Positions 34,043 through 46,272 of a stretch of DNA of 64,000 nt are shown piece after piece (the stretch's first letter is position 1; the number at the start of each line of letters is the position of its first letter). The stretch is from Paramecium octaurelia. Its lineage: Eukaryota; Ciliophora; Oligohymenophorea; Peniculida; Parameciidae. The stretch lies in the NCBI GenBank assembly GCA_905182995.1, contig CAJJDP010000041.1, forward strand, positions 462,774 to 526,773, written 5' to 3'. Under the pieces are notes generated by a model, which ran no database searches, was not told where the DNA came from, and saw nothing but the letters and a program-made list of their open reading frames with translations. Made by a program: the position numbers and the translations under genes.

Positions 34043-36967
34043 TCAATAATCAATTTTTATTACCAATTTACTACGTTTTGATCTACGTTTTCTCACAAAG
34101 TTCACATTCATAAAATCAGTAAAATTCTGTGTCTCTTTGAATTGATTGAGTTGTTCAAGAATCTTAGAAGAATTCATATGTGTCATATAATTTTAATAAT
34201 CCTGGAATTTGTCGAATTTCTCAAAAATATCTTTGTATGTACCCATATAAATCTGAGTGATTTGATCAATCCCTGGACTGACATCCTTCTAGTTTTTTGA
34301 AGGAGATTCACTGCTCGTCTATGACAGCGAAGAATTCTACTATGACAATTCAGAGTTTTCCTTAACACTATCAGTATCCGAATTTAACTATTATTCCTAA
34401 TCCTGAGATGATTAATTCATGGATTTGAAGGATAAAGTCTTAGCAATATCTGCAGAGATCCTATGTTATTCAAAAATATTGATTTCTTCCTGAGTCTTCA
34501 TTTTCGTATTTTGTTTTCTTTCAGGACTCGGAGTCTCCGATTGTTATGCAGACACATTCTTAGAAATATTGTCTACTCCAGTTTTAATCTTATCTTCAGC
34601 CATTGATTTAAAATTGATATACTGACCATTAAGAAAATCAGGCAATCTTTTAATATACTGAGATTGCTTTCTACCTTTAATATTCAAGACTGATTGCTTC
34701 CTTCCTGTTTATCTGACCTCATCTTTAGGCAACTTATGCACATTAGAAATATTATTCTATTACTCTTTTTACATCTACTACTGTTTTAAGGTTTGAATGT
34801 AATATTAAGAACTAATTTATAGGGATAGTTTAGGGTCTTTCAATAGATAGTAAAGCACTGTATCAGATATTTATGCCTCAAAAATGAGTGATGACAATCT
34901 TCTTTTTAAGTTATTTCTTGTGTGGAACTTCCTTTCTTACAATTGATTCTTACGATATTGAATGATTATTTTGGTTTTATTAGGAAAACCAGTTAACATC
35001 GGACATTAATAGAGCATGTGCGTAGATTTATTACACCCAACACAATGCAAATGAAATTCATCAAATCGACCAGAGAATTTGACTAAATCTTTCAATTAAC
35101 AGTATTTTTCCTAGGATTAAGAAAGCTATATACATATCCAAATTTCTTGGCTATTATATTGAAGTCCATCTTGGATATTTTCAATATTCTTGATGATGTA
35201 GTTGATCTACAACTTATTTCATAGTTCTAATCTAAGAGAAACTCTTGCTAACCAAATATTTCGTCCTATCCAGTTATTGTCTGGATACTTAAAATAGTAG
35301 CAGAACCCTCTGGAATTTCGACAAAATATTCAATTTCCCCATCACACAAGATGTATAAAAAATTGCTAGGATCATTCTTTGAAAATATTGTATTGAATGG
35401 AACCAACTTTTCTTCAGTAAATTTAGACGCCAACGCTGATATGAAATCCTCATTAAAATTCTCTTTGAAGAAAGGGATCTTTGATATACTCTTCATGTTA
35501 AGGTCTATCATCATTTCCTATAATATTATTTATCTTACACTATGCAAATGAGATGGCAATTGTTAGTTGAATTTAACTAAGTCTAATTGATTTTCATTCT
35601 TTTAATCCTTCCATAAATATTCAAAAAATCTAAGAATCTTTATCTACAACTTACTGTTGTATCCCCTAACTCTAAGATACTATTTTAAATCATTCAAATC
35701 AACTCGAATTTAGTGATTCTTTGATTGCAATTACCCAATAATCTGGCCAATACAATTAATTGAATAACCAAATGTACAACATGAAAAAATAGCAACAAAT
35801 ATTAGAAACGACTTTTCAAATAGATTCTAAGGTGTAATATCACCATAGCCTATTGTAGTCATAGTGATTATACTCCAATAGAATGTACTGAGCTAAGATA
35901 AAATATAAATATACATATTTTATAATCCAAGTTTCATTGATTAGGTCATTTTGTAATAACCAAGAGGCTTCCTTGTTCAAAAGTCCTACATAGAATAATC
36001 CACAACAACAAATATGCGATTCGTAAAGAATCACGTAAATCAAACGGATTAGGTCATAGATGATCCAGTAATTGGTTGTAAGCTCTACTCTGTCTATGAT
36101 GGCTTCAGTTATAGTTGGTATTGATATAGCCTTCAGAAGCATAAATAAATAAAGCGGGGAATCTTATAAGGCTAAAAAGTAAATGGAAGTAGGAACTAAT
36201 ATAAGTAAATTATTAAAAAAATCTAAAATTTTAAATGTTGAAATATACTATTTTTGTAAAAGTTGTACCAAATCTTATTTCTATCCTTAACTAGGTAGCC
36301 TGCTTCGTAATAGCAAGTGTTAAGCTAAATTAGGATGTCTATCAAATATAAAAAAAAGGGGACTTGGAATAGAAAAATTTCGCAAAATTCATAACTTTCA
36401 GGTGGGTAGTTTTCAAAATCAAAAGAAAATTTAACAGTTATATACAGTATGTTTAAATTGATGCTTATGAGTTAAAGAATATTCCATAACAGTAGTAAAA
36501 TGGACTCTGGTTCAAAGATGAGCCTTAAATTGGTCATATAATCCATGACTCCTTTCATGTAACAAATCTTATAAAGGCGCTATTGTAAGAAATATTTGAC
36601 GCGAGAGGATTATTCGGGTTTCTTGATAAGGTTGACATATTACCATATATTTAAAATAATCATGGAGCAAGTAATAATTGAAATCAGCTGCTTTATCCCC
36701 AATAATTCTAAACATATTTCTATCCAATAAAGAGAATTTTGATGCAAAGGGACTGCGAGTAATAAGTGATATAAAGCGAAGTACTTAGATTAGTACTAAG
36801 AGTGCTCTATCTCTCCAGATTTTATTTTGAAATGAGTTCATTCTATTAGTGTGTATAGTTTTCAAATTAACTGTCTTTAAGAATGCTGGCCTTAGCTATT
36901 ATTTTGGGAGAGTCGGCTACGTTTTTAAAGGAGCACGTTCTGAGATGGATCCCAATTCTGAATTCAT
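34043..36967 (-). CDS. Potassium channel of the CNBD (EAG/HCN/CNG-like) family with a zinc knuckle
   Basis: The 936-residue model has five introns (22, 26, 22, 21, 23 nt). Six hydrophobic segments lie between about residues 150 and 400. The pore sequence WSIITMTTIGYGDITP is at about 338-354, with the K+-selective GYG at about 350. A C-linker leads into a cyclic-nucleotide-binding-like domain (IPFFKENFNEDFISAL ... YILCDGEIEYFVE). About 90 residues later there is CVGCNKSTHMLYQC, an exact C-x2-C-x4-H-x4-C zinc knuckle (first Cys about residue 604). The segment before S5 (LYLFMLLKAISIPTI) has few basic residues, so voltage sensing may be weak. The tail is long, polar and Gln-rich. Paramecium motility depends on many such channels. 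Confidence 0.9.
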
Positions 36968-37276
36968 TTTTTCTATAGCTCACACAATTTAATATGATAA
37001 GAAAAATAAAAAAGGGATTGAGCATTAATTTAAAAACAGACCAACTTAGATTTCATTAATTAAGTAAATGAACAAAGCTGGAATTTGTATCTCATTTTGA
37101 TGGAAAATCATTCAAAGAAAAAAAACCATAATAATGAATATCTCAATAAATTTACTAACTTGGTATAGTTATATAAATTTACGCTAATTAAACACCTTAG
37201 TATTACTTAATTAGTGAATTTAAGAACTTGCCTAAACTAATTAATATTATAAATATAACAATAAATAATAAAACAT
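36968..37276. other. Intergenic region
   Basis: About 0.3 kb of AT-rich DNA between the channel start and the CFAP299 stop, both on the minus strand. It presumably includes the channel promoter. No gene was seen. Confidence 0.6.
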
Positions 37277-38049
37277 TCATTTTTTTCTTGTGTAATAGTC
37301 GTACAAAACGATTTAAATTGCTTCTGGAGATTCTATTTCAGTCCTTGTCATTCCATCTTCTGGTTTTTTATTTGGATCCACATTAATAACCTTTGTGAAT
37401 AGTGCCAAATTAATACTTTTCTATCTCTTTTGTTTCTAAATAGTAACCCTTGTTATCCAGAATTAGCATCCACTTTGAAGTTAGGAGAATCATTTGAAAC
37501 GCACTACCCAGTCCTCCAATTATAATAAGACAGATCCGTTGGTCTGGGTTACAACTTTTTCTTCCCTTCAAAATATATTTTAAAATCTTCAGTTTTCAAA
37601 CGATGTGCATAATCAATGTAACCGCTTACTTCGCAATTAGCTGATTCCAATCTAATAAAAATAATTGTTAACAATTTTCCATTCAAGACTTTCAACTCTC
37701 TATTATTTACAAATATCAATTACCTTTCAGCCAAAGCTCTCAAAAAAGGTGATTTTTCAATAATAGAAGGATCACTAACTTCAGTGTGAGCAAGTGCCTT
37801 AGTTTTATCTTTATTTTAGTTTAATCTAGCTTCTTCCACAGCCTTCTTTTTGGCCTCAAATTGTTCGCGACTCAAAATTTCTGTCTTCGCATGATAACCT
37901 TGCTCTTTCAATTATCTGGCCAATTCGATGTCTTCTAAATAAAATAGATCCTCCTTTGTGATGTGAGAATCCAAGTATTCCTCATATGTTTTAAATTTAT
38001 CAAGTGAAGTATCATAAACTTCACTATCAAAATCCTCAGCAATCATCAT
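37277..38049 (-). CDS. CFAP299: CFAP299 homologue (cilia- and flagella-associated protein)
   Basis: 240 residues, introns of 24 and 26 nt; the animal protein is of similar length. I recognise the family from KTYEEYLDSHITKEDLFYLE, EDIELARQLKEQGYH, SREQFEAKKKAVEEARL, SGYIDYAHRLKTEDFKIYF, RPTDLSYYNWRT and GLLFRNKRDRK followed by the VDP segment, in the same order as animal CFAP299 (C4orf22). The first of two adjacent ATG codons (38049) was taken as start. It is a cytoplasmic/ciliary protein implicated in flagellar function in animals; the biochemical activity is not known. Confidence 0.9.
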
Positions 38050-38231
38050 TTGTCTTTAAAGAAATTATTATAATAATCTAAAATCAAATAATTCCTTGAA
38101 ATTACATTTCCTTAAAATTGTCCACCTATTTTCTATCCATCAATTGACATCAGCCTCTACAATTTAGTATTTAGAAGAAATTCATAAGTTAAGTTCATTT
38201 AGTATAATGAAAATTCTACATATATATATAT

Positions 38232-39192
38232 TCAACTTGGAATCAAAAAAGATAATGGTCCTTATTTAGGGATAAAGAAGTTATTTCTAATAGATGAGGC
38301 TGTGGTTGTGTTGGATTAAACTATTCCTTTTTGGTTTGAGATTGTTCTTGTTTGCAAACTCATTCTTCTATCCTATGGATGTTCTTGGCAGGTTTGGTAA
38401 TTTTCAAAATTTGTACTTTCATTTATTTGTATTGAAAGTTGCTTTTTATTTAATTCAAAATGCTGAATTTGAATTTCTTAATTGTTCGGATTAGTTTTAC
38501 AGATTTTCCATTCAATTTGTTGTTATTATTTGATTTCTTAGAAGTTAAGAGTGTTCAGTTTATTTTATAATTCTTAATTGATTTATAAATATCCTTTTAA
38601 ATCAATAAATCTTCGCACTTATTTCATAGCTCTAATCCTTTTTTCTTGATCATCTTTCTAATCAATTGAATGAAATAAAGCTATAATGTCAATAATAAGT
38701 AAATAGAGTATTTCCTTTATGATTGGAATATTGGTCTTTAGCAATAAAACTTCGAGTTGCCTATTCATTTTTAAAATGTTGTCGATCTTTTCAAAAACAT
38801 TTTTTTGTGATTTGAGATAAGAATAATATAATAGAGCAACAGAAGCCATTAAGAGATCTGCTGGATCCTTGCACTATTGATCAATAATTTTATCTGTCAA
38901 TTGAGGTATAAGAACCCTATTTAGAACATGTGCCAAATATAGGGATTTGAGAGCATTTAAAGGTTTTAGAGAGTGTTGCAATCTTAGTGAAATCTTTCGA
39001 AGTGCTATTTTGGGGTCAACATTACTGTATTCGCCTTGTAAACAATTATGAAGTATCTAAGTGAAAATAGCGGATTAACACTACTTGGATGTGTTTTGCC
39101 TTAGGTACATCATCAATTAAGCATTTGAGCCAAGATGATTCAACGATGTCTCTGTTAAAGATTGTTAAGTTTCTCTTGATATTATTAAACAT
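38232..39192 (-). CDS. Helical protein, possibly ANTH/ENTH-like (310 aa)
   Basis: One 28-nt intron. The first 190 residues (MFNNIKRNLTIFNRDIVESS onward) form about nine predicted helices, with LRLQHSLKPLNALKSLYLAH and LMASVALLYYSYLKSQKN. The helix lengths and the early ILHNCLQ segment recall the AP180/CALM ANTH fold, which binds phosphoinositides. This is a structural impression only. The C-terminal 120 residues are Gln/Asn/Ser-rich and disordered. It lies 20 bp downstream of the PLC stop on the same strand. The opposite-strand frame over 38294-38494 is a shadow. Confidence 0.6.
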
Positions 39193-39212
39193 ATTAATTA
39201 TAAAAGTTTCAG

Positions 39213-41741
39213 TCAATGCTTTTGAACATGAACCAGGAGGCAACTCTTAGGCAATGGCTTCAAGTATTAACTCAATAATGAAACAGCCCTATAGCCATAA
39301 GACATACATGAAAGAGGTATGGCACTCCATCCTAAGAATGTCTTGCTGGCATCAAGTACCTCAAAGATCAAAAATGCCAAGTCTGGACATCTAATATTGT
39401 ACTTATAAATAAAGTTAAATTAAGGATTTAATCCATTTTGCGAGATGGTTGCGATTTACGGTTTGTTATTTTATTCATCTTATAATAGGCCTCTGATAGA
39501 AATTTTAATTGAGGGGTTAACCTTCGCATTTTAATCCTTTTAAATAAAAGAATTAAAATACATTCAATAATCTAAGATGATAACCAACTAATATACTGAG
39601 AGTGAATGACAATTGAATAGAAGTAAATTCATTGATCTTTTTCTTTCCATCTGATCTCATCCATTATGGTTTCAACACATATCCAGATTCAATCCCTCCA
39701 TTCTCCATAAATTTACACATATTTATCAGCATCGGCATGTCATTCTTCTGAAAATTGAGTGCCACTATCTATGATCCACTATTGAAGGCTGGAACAGGGT
39801 CATAATTACTGGAATCTACTCTTGAACCAGATGGATAAATTCGAGTGAAATACTTTCTATGAAAATCAAGGAGACTTTCATTGACTTTACTCTCCTCCAA
39901 AGATGAGATTTCCCAAACTGTTCTGATTTATTGTTTAATTGGTGCTCCAAATAAGGCTGTAATAGAGCTCATCTTAAGACTTTCAGATTTGTCTTTTTTA
40001 GCCTTGTCTATGGAGACATCTTCATCCGAATCCACTTTTAATGGTATTTGCACAATTTGACATCTGGGATTAGGTGCATCAAATTGAATTTGAGTCTCAA
40101 TGTTTTAAATTTTGTATTTAGGTCTCAATGTAGTTTCTGTCTTCGTTTTATGTATTATTTTATTTGGCTTGATCTCCTCCTCTATCTAGAATATATTAGA
40201 AGATTGTCGATATTAATTGATAGGCAGTCCATGATCTTGTCTCTTAAATGACTTTTACGATCTTGGTTTTAATGTACTTGGTGTGTTCAGGTATTATTCT
40301 ACTTAAACACTTGAACTAGGTTTTTTAGCAATGTCTGGACTATCAGATTCTTCAAAAGGAGGTGGAATTACGTTGATTGGTGATATCGAAATGAATCTTT
40401 CTCGATATTGTAGACTCGATTTCATTTTACCTCTATGCTTTATGATTACCTTATAATATAGCTTATTTAGTTTTGGATAATAATCAGAAGACTGGTAATC
40501 ATCAGGCAAAAGTAGGAGATTGTCATTTAGATACGTTTTTAATATGTCTGTCATAACATCCTGTTGCTTAACACAACAATGCACTTCAAGAGAGAGAATC
40601 AAGGGGTATTTTGAGTATTTAAATCCATATTCCTTGATGGTTTCGATAACAGATTCAAATGATATTTTTGAAGTCATTGTAAATCCATGATATATTATGG
40701 GCTGATTATTATCTCCATCCCAACAGTCTAATTCCACGCATCGACAACCCTTCTGAAAGGCATTTATGTAGGCCTGGATGGAGCTCTCACTTGTCAACTG
40801 ATCCCCCATTAGATAGGTGTTATGCGAAGAATTGATCCAATAATCAGTCAAAGGGAAATCTTCAGATTGGTAGATTTGTGTCTTCTGATAATCAAACAAT
40901 TGATTGTAGGTGCTCAATAGATAGTTTAGGAATTCTAAGAAGGATAATGAAAAGCTGTTTCCATCTTATTTTGCAAACAATCTAAATGCATCTTCACATT
41001 GTTTTTGATATGGGGATTATTCATTTGTTAAGAATTTAATAAATTCTTATTTGTTCATTTATTGAATTGCATATCTATCAAAAAGAAATCGCACAAAATC
41101 CTGATTCATTAATCTTTTTAGTAGATCTTGATAATCAGAATTTGAAATGTATCCTTTTCTTTCCAAATCGTATTGATTAAACAGACTTTTTAGCTGTGAA
41201 TAGATTTAGAAATACTTACTTCTTATTTTGTGATTGACAATTGCGGTAGCATTCCTTTAATTTATTTTAAAGTGATTTATTCAACTATCGGATTATCATT
41301 CGTGCTTTTTACGTCTCTTATCAAATTGTGTTCTGCAACATCAATGAAATATTACAAGCCTTGCCAAAATAAATCTCTTTCATCCATAGTGTTAAATAAT
41401 ATGGTGTGCTTCTTACTGGCGAAAGTTATTTACAGAGTTCTTTGATAAGGCAGGTTTTAGAATTATTCCGTTGTTGGAATTTCCCTTAATTCAATGATAT
41501 CTAGCAATGGAATTCTACATTATGCAAAGGGTCTTCCAGAATGGAGGTATTACAAATAATCCATGTCTTCCTCGTATAAATAGTATAATCTAGAGATCGG
41601 TTTCTTATTGGATTTGTTATATTTCTGAACATGGCATCCATAGACGATCAAATTCACTGCAGCACTCAATGTTCTCTGATCAAACTCTTTCCTATCGAAT
41701 TTTGATGCAGAACTCTTACGTCCTTTCATAGTGGCTAACAT
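39213..41741 (-). CDS. Phosphoinositide-specific phospholipase C (delta-type)
   Basis: 825 residues with introns of 26 and 25 nt. The domain order is that of PLC-delta. A PH-like region (about 20-150; RLYYLYEEDMDYL, KKHTILFNTMDERDLFW) is followed by EF-hands (about 190-280). The X domain has catalytic His at 298 (SSHNTYL) and 343 (YHGFTMTSKI), plus the CRCVELDCWDG metal-site strand and LSLEVHC. A polar linker leads to the Y domain (RIYPSGSRVDSSNYDP, GYVLKPQWM) and a C-terminal C2 domain (TFLGWSAIPLSCM). It hydrolyses PIP2 to IP3 and diacylglycerol at membranes. All catalytic motifs appear intact. The ATG is 26 bp from the divergent coiled-coil gene. Confidence 0.95.
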
Positions 41742-41767
41742 CTTAATAAATTAATATAATTCAAATT

Positions 41768-43841
41768 ATGTCTAATTTAACTTTCTCAGGAATAAGAACT
41801 CTCAAAGCAAGGGTTGATGAAGACGATCAAAATAAAAAGAGACATCCCTTTGATCTACAAAAATATTAGCAAATTTTAGAATAAATCTCCACTACCCATT
41901 AATTTGATATGGATCTTGAAAACAGGCTCAATCAATTGGATTAGACTGAATAATCTAGGCCCACTCTTGATAAGAGTTCCTTTCTCAACAAACAATATGC
42001 GAAATACATTGAAAAGGGGTCAGATTTACAATTGTCCAAAGTAGATTGCATAGACCCAGAAGACGAAGTGTGTACACACAAACAAACCAAGGCATTATTG
42101 ACCTTGATAAAGGGCAGACCAGTCAAGTTCACAGAGTTTTACAAAATATTATTACAAGAGTACTCAATTGAATTTCAAAATGCGGAGCAAAAATTATAAT
42201 TTAAAGAAAATTTAAAAAATAAAATTGTTACTGTTGACCCAAACATTGTCTCTTTGAATGCTCTTCAATTGAGCACCAGAGACAAAGGAATCAAGGGGTT
42301 GATTGAAGAAATAGCTGAAGAAACCTATCAAGACATTAATAGGAAGGAAAAGTAGAAGATCAACAATGAAATTGTGGATGAGTTGGAAAATGTTAAATAG
42401 TTACTGGAGAAAAAATAAGTGATGCAAATCAAAAAAGAAAAAGAACTAGTAGAATATGAATACTCGCTCCAAAAATTTAAATCTGAAATGTCAAACAGTA
42501 TTTAATAAGTGTATGACATTCTAAGTAAAATGATGGAAGAATAATATTAATAAAAATTAAGTAATTTAAATAAAAAGTTTAGTAATTTGGAACATCAACT
42601 GAAATCCAAAGTTAAGCTTATTGAACTGAAAGGTTCTTCAATTTAAAAGAATAATTCTACCTATAGTTAAGAAATTTAAAGGTTGAAGTAGAGGAACACT
42701 CAATTAGAAAAATAAGTTGAATCTTAGAAAGTTAGGATATTGGAATTAGAAAAGAAGCTTTCCTTAGAAAAAGATAATACAATTTAGTTATAAAAAAAGT
42801 TAGAGAAAATAAACTAGAAATTAATTGAATAGAAGGAATAAATAAAAGAATAAATTTATTAAACTGAATAAAATGAATTAGTATTACCTTTAAAACAATA
42901 ATAATAAATATTGGAATAACCAAAATAATAACAGTAATAATAATTATAACCACAAGCAGAACAATAAAAAAAAACAACAAGTAACTCTGATAATGGAATC
43001 AAATAAATTAAAGTGTTTTAAAGTGTTTTTGAATCAATATTTCTTGGATTAGACCAATTGCAAATATAATTAGGAATTAATAATCAAAAGTGGAATTAAG
43101 AACTATTACCTTGCTGCTTATAGGATAATTTAATAGATCTTCTAGGTAACTTAATGGCAATAGTGATTAATAAATAAGGATTTTAATAAATGTATAAATT
43201 GCTGTTATAACTATCTTACTTTTATTTTAAAAATACTTGTTCCTCAATTAATTGTTAACAAGTAGAGGAGCTCATAAAAAATCAAAAAAAATAACAAAGT
43301 TGCAAATATTACATTGGGATTCACGATTCAAAAAACAGGGAATTTATACTCTAATTGAAGGCATTATTAGAAAAGAAAAAGAAAAATTAAACTTTAGTTG
43401 CTATGATCTTACTATTATATGAGCGAGATATTGCAATATCAATAAAATATCTTTCTTAAGAAATTGTATTTATGTATTTTTAATATTTAGTGTAATGAGG
43501 ATGTTCAGAAATTCATTTTAGACAATGGTTTATTGGATATCTTTGTGATAAAGATGATTGATGATAGAAATATGGTTCAATTATTATTAGAAATAATTGC
43601 TTAAGGTTAGTTTTAGAATTAATTTTTATTACAATTGACTAAGCACTTTGAAATTTTGTTAACCTTACTGCATTGTTAAGATTTAGAGTTTTGTGAGCAG
43701 TTGTCTATAGTGTTATAGAGAGTGCAATATTACAACAAATAAACTATTAATAATAGTTTTAGGGGATTAATAGAGAAGAAAATGAATTGCGATTCGAAAT
43801 TTGAGTTGTTGAAATAAAATTTATAATTTATATTATAATGA
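41768..43841 (+). CDS. Coiled-coil protein with helical C-terminal region (682 aa)
   Basis: One 25-nt intron. An N-terminal segment (MSNLTFSGIRTLKARVDEDD) precedes a long Glu/Lys/Gln coiled coil (about residues 180-400, including a poly-Gln-like stretch encoded mostly by TAA). A helical, Leu-rich domain up to the end (IFLGLDQLQ ... SKFELLKQNLQFILQ) could be ARM-like. Its TGA (43839-43841) overlaps the ATG of the next gene in an ATGA. A single fused gene is possible if an unusual intron removes the junction, but I found no canonical short intron there. Confidence 0.7.
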
Positions 43842-45514
43842 ATTAAGATGTTAATAATGTTGCATACGGCTAAGGCTATTTGATCAATAGCAAAAATGAG
43901 TAAGTTATCCAAATAAATAAAACCTATGATTCCTTTGTTCAATATGAATAAGCTAGAAGTGAAACACAAAAGAGAACATAAATTTCAGATCCAACCATAT
44001 GCAAACTTGTGAAATTTACTACGAGTGAGTAGAAATCGTTTTGTGGTCAACTCTTCGGAATATCATTGTAATATTAATATACAGAAAAATGTATTGGAGA
44101 GATGAAGAAACTCAGCCAGTTTGATTGTCTATAGATAATTAGAGATGTAACACAAGCATTGTTGATTTTCATATCCAAGAGAATAAGACATGGTCAGTTG
44201 AGTCCTCAAACAATATTGGCAACCAAAAATAATAGATACCAATTAACAGATATTCGATTTATAACTGACATGTATGAATACAAGATGCAGTTAATTGGAT
44301 TTACAAATTAATGTTATTTGGCTCCATTTCTAGTCTACGAATTGGGAAAGAGGACGATGAACCCTATATACAATTATGAGAAATCAGAAGTATTAAATTT
44401 ACTTATTAAGGTTTTTTCTTTAGGTTTGGTAATCCTGGAATTAGCACTTCAATAATCTGTCTAATCAGTTTATGATTTATCCAAATTCCAAGTCTCTTAA
44501 GATGTAATCAATACATATTTGAGAGTATTGTCTCAACAATTTTAGCCCTCATTTGTTGATCTATTAGCAAAGATGCTCTAAGTAGATGAAGAATAAAGAA
44601 TCGATCTATATTAATTAGAAAAAGTGTTGGGTCAAAAGCAGAATTTAAATACGACAATGAATTCAATAGGCACTCGCGCTCAAATGGATAAGGGTGTAAA
44701 CAGCGCAAGTCTAAACAATAAATATCAAACACAGAGTCCTTCTCCATCCTAGAACAATGTCAATAAATCAAATGCCTATCATATTTAAAATTCATATACT
44801 TCAAATAACTACAGCACCACACATTTAGAAAGAAATCAATAAGAATAAAAAACTCCTCAAACTCAAATGACTTTCTATGTTCCACAGAGACAGTAATATA
44901 ATACTTAATCAAATTACCATTCGAAAGCTCCTACTCAATTGAATTCATCCCAGTTCTATGAGAGATCTAGAAAACAGAGCCCTGAAACTGCGGATTCCTA
45001 TCATTTTAGTGATAACAGAAGAATAAAAACTGAATATGACTATCAAATCTCCCATAACCTTCATTAACATAGCTCAAATAGCTTCATCTCTCCTGAAAGG
45101 AAGTAAGATGCTCAATTAGATTAACTATTTAATTAATTTGGAGAGAAGTTGTAAAAGGTTAAATAAAAAATACATCATCTTAGAATAAATACTCCTACAT
45201 CTTAGAGTCAATCATACATTAATCAATCCTATCACTCATAATTTATAGAATCTGTAGATGAATTTCCAACTTTCAAACCAGATTCTTTGCCAGACAAAAT
45301 TGATGTTGCCATGGATCAAGGGTAATTTTAGAGGGAGTTTCATAATTTTTAATCTAAGAATTATAATTTTAGAGCATTGGAAAGGCCAAATTATCATCCA
45401 AATTCATATTATGATGACATGCAAGGAGATGCTACATTACCAACTTCAGGAACTATTCATATGCACAGTAGTGGACCAGCCACACTTAGTGATTTTTTTT
45501 TGAAAAAAAAATGA
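43838..45514 (+). CDS. Pseudokinase with long disordered tail (558 aa)
   Basis: A single exon. Residues about 10-300 follow the protein-kinase fold: RHGQLSPQTIL takes the place of the catalytic loop (H118; HRD Asp is Gln), YQLTDIRF replaces DFG, YLAPFLVYELGK replaces APE, and VFSLGLVILELAL and FVDLLAKMLQVDEEQRI are the F and H/I helices. No glycine loop or VAIK lysine is clear; the N-lobe is short. It should lack phosphotransfer. Residues about 310-558 are Ser/Asn/Gln/Tyr-rich and disordered (many SYH and SPS patches), ending in a TFL-KKK tail. The start shares the ATGA with the upstream stop. Confidence 0.75.
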
Positions 45515-45555
45515 TAGTATTCTTATTAATTATTGTTATATAAATGTAAAATGGG

Positions 45556-46272
45556 TCAATTCCATATTTTTTTGAATACTTACAAATAAGAGTATTTAAT
45601 TTGGTTAGGCTAAATTAAGATTAAAAATTATATTTTACATTATTGATATAATAATAGTTTATTATTCCCATAGCAATTCCAAAAACAAAATATTCCCAGT
45701 AATCAATTTTCATCACCAAATTTCTTTTCTGTAACATATGCCAAACTGTTTCTAAGAATTTTGGGGCTAAAAAGATAGTTATTTCAGCTCTTCTATTTAA
45801 TTTTTCTCCAAAAAGAAAAACCCCTGAAAACAATCCAGAAAAACTTAAGGATATTCCTTGGTTAATTTAATTTAATGATTACTATTGTTGAATTCCAATG
45901 TTCTCAGCACACAAAAAACGTATTTACAAGCAGATATGTAGCCTGCAACAAAAAATAAAGAACCACAAAATTCCAATAAAAATTGCTTTAATGTCTTGCC
46001 TGGACTATTAATATTATGCTATAAAATATTACTTCTATTTTAATTTCTTTCGTTAAAATAATAGGAGGGGGATTAAATGAATTGGAATATAATATTTGTA
46101 TGAATTATTCCAAATTTTTACAAACCTTAGTACAGCATCAACCAAGCATGATCCATCATGCATGTCTTCACACTTTAGTAACCCACCATTGATGATATGT
46201 ATTTGCTATTCTACACTCATTGGAATGTCCTAGAAACATGTTATGAGATTTTACTCCAATCGGCTTAGGCAT
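45556..46272 (-). CDS. TMEM135-like membrane protein (202 aa)
   Basis: Four introns (25, 28, 26, 29 nt) in only 717 bp; only this splicing keeps the frame. The sequence resembles the C-terminal half of animal TMEM135: an early Cys/His motif (CEDMHDGSC), YYIPIHLIPLL, an NPGKTLKQFLLEFCGSLFF segment, KYVFCVLR, then SGLFSGVFLFGEKLNRRAEI and FLAPKFLETVWHMLQKR, and a last hydrophobic segment before KYSYLQVFKKIWN. TMEM135 acts at mitochondria and peroxisomes. The ciliate protein is less than half the animal length, lacking the N-terminal repeat. It converges with the pseudokinase, 41 bp apart. Confidence 0.8.

Noticed and set aside
38294..38494. Hydrophobic + strand frame
   Set aside because: The minus strand over the same bases is the polar C-terminal exon of the ANTH-like gene; the + frame is its shadow.
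44404..44416. GT...AG segment of 13 nt in the pseudokinase gene as an intron
   Set aside because: Too short for this genome, and the frame is open without splicing.
45258..45503. Separate small + strand gene in the pseudokinase 3' end
   Set aside because: It is another frame of the pseudokinase coding sequence.
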